From positions 144,524 through 208,523 of the forward strand of contig JAVJVY010000016.1 of assembly GCA_040220895.1 (NCBI GenBank): a stretch of 64,000 nucleotides of DNA, given 5' to 3'. This DNA is from UBA11591 sp040220895 (GTDB lineage Bacteria > Bacteroidota > Bacteroidia > Flavobacteriales_E > Vicingaceae). Below, piece by piece: positions 61,515 to 64,000 of the stretch. Position numbers and translations under genes: made by a program. Position 1 is the stretch's first letter. Each line of letters starts with the position of its first letter. The notes under the pieces are model-generated. The model saw nothing but the letters and a program-made list of their open reading frames with translations. It was not told the DNA's origin and ran no database searches.

Positions 61515-63119
61515 TTGATATTGACCTTTTTATTAGAAAAATATCCTGAAACCTTAATTCAGTTTGATCCTGTTAGTAATAAGGGTGTTCAATTAAATGA
61601 AGTCGGAGTAGGAAGTAGAATATCCATTACTTGGAAATGTTCAAAGGCCAAAGACCACATTTGGCAAGCAAGTCCAAATCAAAGAACAAGTGGAGGAAAA
61701 TTGAGAGGCTGTCCCGTATGCGCCGGTAAGAAGGTTGTTAGGAGTAATTCAATAGGGTATAGCTTCCCAACTATCTGTAAGGAATGGGACTATAAAAAAA
61801 ATAAAAGAATAACTCCTTTCATAATCACATCTGGAAGTAATAAAAAGGTGTGGTGGCAATGTGATTCAAATCATAATTGGCTTGCGTCCCCAAAACAGAG
61901 GACAGCCCAAAATAATTCTTGTCCTATTTGTAATTCTTTATCTTATAATTATCCTGAAATATCAAATCAATTTCATCCCATTCTAAATGGTAATATCATT
62001 CCTGAAAGCCTTGACTATTCATCACATAAAAGAATATGGTGGAAGTGTCCAAAAGGCTTTGATCATGTATGGCAGGCCGCTCCAAACAGTCGTGTATTCA
62101 ATAAGTCAGGATGTCCGATTTGCAGTGGCCATAAGGTAGTGAAAAGCAATTCTTTATCATCTGTTTTTCCTGAATTGGCAACTCAATGGTTTTATGAAAA
62201 AAATGAACTATCGCCAGACCTTGTATATTCTAAAAGCACAAAAAAAATATGGTGGAAATGTGAAAAAGGGGAAGATCATATTTGGAAATCCTCTGTTAAG
62301 TCAAGGGCAAATGGAATTGGGTGTCCTATTTGTAGCGGCCGGAAAACAGTGAAGAGTAACAGTCTTGCAAATCTGTTTCCAGAAGTGAGCAAACAATGGC
62401 ACAAGGAAAGGAATAAAGACATATCACCATTTGATGTCACCCCTTTTTCAAGTAAGGAAGTTTGGTGGAAATGTCCGAAAGGAGAGGATCATATTTGGGA
62501 AGCCACAGTTGCTAATGTTGTAAATGGTAGTACTTGTCCTGTTTGCATGGGTCGAAAGATCACAACTACAAATAACTTTGCTGTTCTGCATCCTGATTTA
62601 CTTAAAGAATGGGATTTCAATGCAAACTATGTTGATCCAAAATCTTTATCACCGGGAACGAAAGATAAAATGAATTGGGTATGCTCAAAAGAAAAGTCAC
62701 ACCTATGGAAGGCAAGTGTTTCAGATAGGACTAAGAAAGGAAGTGGTTGTCCGGTATGTTCGATTAAATTGAATGTTTCTGAGACAAAGATGCTTGAGTT
62801 GATCAAATCCCTTATTACTGTACATGACGTATTATATCGAAGTAAACCAAAATGGTTAGAAAGAATGGAGTTTGATGTCTTTATTCCTGATATTAAACTG
62901 GCATTTGAGTATCAAGGACAACAGCATTTTCGACCAATCGATTTTTTTGGAGGAAAAGAGGTGTTTGAAAAACAGGTTAAAAGAGATAAACGTAAAAAGA
63001 AACTTTGCTTTGAACATGAGGTGACGTTGATTGAGGTATATTACGATGAAGAATTGACTCAAGAATTGATAAAAAATAAGATCATAAACTCGGGAGTCAA
63101 AGTCGAGTTAAATTATTAA
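61515..63119 (+). CDS. Six-repeat zinc-ribbon protein with Vsr/DUF559-like nuclease tail
   Basis: 534 residues from TTG at 61515 (TTG at 61521 also possible; no ATG). Six repeats of about 65-70 residues fill residues 1-415, each with FP-E-....-W, W-W-K-C, D-H-I-W and a closing C-P-x-C, as in IWWKCEKGEDHIW plus GCPICSG. Each can form a treble-clef or ribbon zinc site (family of DUF4379-like proteins). Residues about 420-534 form a PD-(D/E)XK nuclease: ERMEFDVFIPDIKLAFEYQG, QQHFRP, then KRDKRKKKLCFEHEVTLIEV. The acid-Q-G-x-Q-H pattern matches Vsr/DUF559-type enzymes. Related proteins are hypothesised to cut DNA at sites read by the repeats. It lies 85 bp after the kinase gene. Confidence 0.85.
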   Translation: MILTFLLEKYPETLIQFDPVSNKGVQLNEVGVGSRISITWKCSKAKDHIWQASPNQRTSGGKLRGCPVCAGKKVVRSNSIGYSFPTICKEWDYKKNKRITPFIITSGSNKKVWWQCDSNHNWLASPKQRTAQNNSCPICNSLSYNYPEISNQFHPILNGNIIPESLDYSSHKRIWWKCPKGFDHVWQAAPNSRVFNKSGCPICSGHKVVKSNSLSSVFPELATQWFYEKNELSPDLVYSKSTKKIWWKCEKGEDHIWKSSVKSRANGIGCPICSGRKTVKSNSLANLFPEVSKQWHKERNKDISPFDVTPFSSKEVWWKCPKGEDHIWEATVANVVNGSTCPVCMGRKITTTNNFAVLHPDLLKEWDFNANYVDPKSLSPGTKDKMNWVCSKEKSHLWKASVSDRTKKGSGCPVCSIKLNVSETKMLELIKSLITVHDVLYRSKPKWLERMEFDVFIPDIKLAFEYQGQQHFRPIDFFGGKEVFEKQVKRDKRKKKLCFEHEVTLIEVYYDEELTQELIKNKIINSGVKVELNY

Positions 63120-63706
63120 TATAAGATGTAATTATTTACATTTTTATCGACACATTTTGACCTTTGATTGCAATAGTTGGAAAAAGCCCAAAAAAGGGAT
63201 CAAAAATTGACTAAAAACGACCCAATAATCATCCTTGATATTTTCAATTTCTTATCCAAAATATGGTGTCGGAATTACAAAGAAGTTATACTCTAAGACG
63301 GTATGTTAATTCAGACAATGTTAATTGAGTAAAATTGCTATATTGCAGGTAATCAACAGTATAAAATTTGAGAAAATTTTCAGAAGTCCGGTTTTATGTG
63401 AGCGAAGGGTATATTTCCAGTCATTTAAACAACTTTCAAAATCTCGTATTTATTTAGAAAATAGCCCTAAAAAAGCGGCTCATATATGACACTGCTTTGA
63501 ATCACTTAAAAAGGTGTCGAAAAAGTGTCGAAAAATGGTCATTAAATCATCAATGCAAAATTAATTTTCAAAATGTGATTTTTGGGTGAAGCGACTATTT
63601 GCAAAGGCAAATAATAGCTTGAGAATAAAATGGTGAATGCCCTCTATAAGTTTGGCAATTATGTAATGCTCTCGTATATGTCTATTTTAGTTTTTAAATT
63701 CAAAAT
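63120..63706 (+). other. 587-bp stretch without a convincing gene
   Basis: AT-rich DNA with stops in all frames and no ORF that looks coding. It contains a small CCC-AAAAAA-GGG hairpin near 63188, the self-complementary GAAAATTTTC near 63373, a tandem 11-mer at 63514-63535, and the lipoprotein gene's promoter region at its end. It may hold the right end of the element. I see no structured RNA that I can name. Confidence 0.5.
63514..63535. repeat. Tandem 11-mer, candidate right-end site
   Basis: GTGTCGAAAAA is repeated twice without a gap. It agrees with the integrase-side unit GTGTGGGGAAA at 8 of 11 positions and has the same 11-bp period. A shared protein-binding pattern at both ends of the element would explain this, but no longer identity that would define attL/attR is visible. 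Confidence 0.35.
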
Positions 63707-64000
63707 ATGAAATTCAAACTATTGTTTTTTATTTCAGTAGTTAGTTTATTGAGCTGCTCTAAAGATGAGGTGGAAGATGATCTCCCTGGCGGACCAAGTG
63801 GCCCAACAGGTCCAATAGATTCTTTTATAACTATATGTAAACGCCTAACATTTGAATTAGAATATGTAAAAACAAACACGGTCACATTTCAGGAATGGAC
63901 CTATGACTCTGAAGGACGTGAAACAGGGTATAAGTATTACACGAATGGCAATTTAGATCAAGAGAACATCAATTACCAGCATGATGAAAAAGGAAATGCC
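63707..64000 (+). CDS. Lipoprotein with YD-like repeats, 3' end outside window
   Basis: 98 codons are visible from the ATG at 63707. A lipoprotein signal MKFKLLFFISVVSLLSC places the acyl cysteine at 17. A short Gly-Pro-rich linker (LPGGPSGPTGP) follows, then WTYDSEGRETGYKYYTNGN, DQENINYQHDEKGNA, which resembles the repeats of RHS/YD-type or toxin-associated surface lipoproteins in Bacteroidetes. Outer-membrane location is inferred from the signal. It is not clear whether it belongs to the element or to the host chromosome. Confidence 0.75.
   Translation, partial: MKFKLLFFISVVSLLSCSKDEVEDDLPGGPSGPTGPIDSFITICKRLTFELEYVKTNTVTFQEWTYDSEGRETGYKYYTNGNLDQENINYQHDEKGNA

Larger units (their letters stand above)
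53390..63119. mobile_element. Integrated accessory element (tyrosine-recombinase type), borders not resolved
   Basis: The segment opens with a tyrosine recombinase and continues with a small HTH/excisionase-like gene and a replication-initiator-like gene, all on the plus strand. Cargo follows that has no metabolic theme. Base composition falls clearly below that of the flanking host genes, and codons are A/T-rich. No tRNA and no exact att duplication were found in the window. The left end probably lies near the repeats at 53390-53450; the right end may be near the tandem 11-mer at 63514 or beyond the window. Coordinates are the minimum supported by genes and repeats. Confidence 0.65.

Noticed and set aside
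1..64000. CRISPR arrays, tRNA or rRNA genes
   Set aside because: No regularly spaced repeat-spacer arrays and no cloverleaf or rRNA-like segments were recognised while reading both strands.

Overview
The window comes from a member of the Bacteroidetes, most likely the order Flavobacteriales. It carries the core type IX secretion system (T9SS) and gliding genes gldK, gldL, gldM and gldN with a porP/sprF-type gene, the accessory genes gldB and gldC, proteins with T9SS type A and type B sorting tails, promoters of the Bacteroidetes TAnnTTTG type, and few Shine-Dalgarno sequences. A meso-diaminopimelate-type MurE fits a Gram-negative wall. I cannot assign a genus. No rRNA, tRNA or CRISPR array was seen.

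Layout. 1-6527 (minus): a TIR-like/DUF4062 protein cut by the window edge, a membrane-bound SpoIIE-type phosphatase, and a fused transporter/HEAT/cyclic-nucleotide-binding protein. The first and last of these share a 15-bp upstream box. 6643-8992: an ABC-F protein and, divergently, a DUF983 protein. 9043-18427 (minus): the T9SS motor/ring operon porP-gldK-gldL-gldM-gldN, then a degenerate ureohydrolase and topA. 18567-25078 (plus): miaB, a sigma-54 activator, lptE, a TPR-like gene, secG, groES and groEL. 25079-25926 (minus): a decayed T9SS cargo gene. Then come lplA, a serine hydrolase, a phosphodiesterase gene with no normal start codon, and a GatB/YqeY gene.

29777-44942 (minus) is a compact division and cell-wall cluster read mraZ-rsmH-ftsL-ftsI-murE-mraY-murD-ftsW-murG-murC-ftsQ-ftsA-ftsZ. 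Genes overlap or nearly touch throughout, and the cluster is headed by three 10-bp repeats that look like a MraZ operator. 45225-52970 holds a hydrolase, engB, a T9SS type B surface protein, gldC, gldB, an outer-membrane barrel, nadE and a Rossmann-fold protein. 52971-53300 is a patch of intergenic repeats.

From about 53390 the DNA becomes clearly more AT-rich and turns into an accessory element: a tyrosine recombinase, an unknown protein, an excisionase-like HTH protein and a replication-initiator-like protein, followed by cargo. The cargo contains (a) a HEPN-motif protein paired with a possible PD-(D/E)XK-like protein, (b) a three-gene operon of a membrane-anchored, possibly RNase H-like protein, a 35-residue membrane peptide that is easily missed, and a Hanks-type Ser/Thr kinase, and (c) a six-repeat zinc-ribbon protein with a Vsr/DUF559-like nuclease tail. 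This cargo is the best candidate for an undescribed defence or signalling system. After a 587-bp non-coding stretch holding a tandem 11-mer, the window ends inside a lipoprotein gene.
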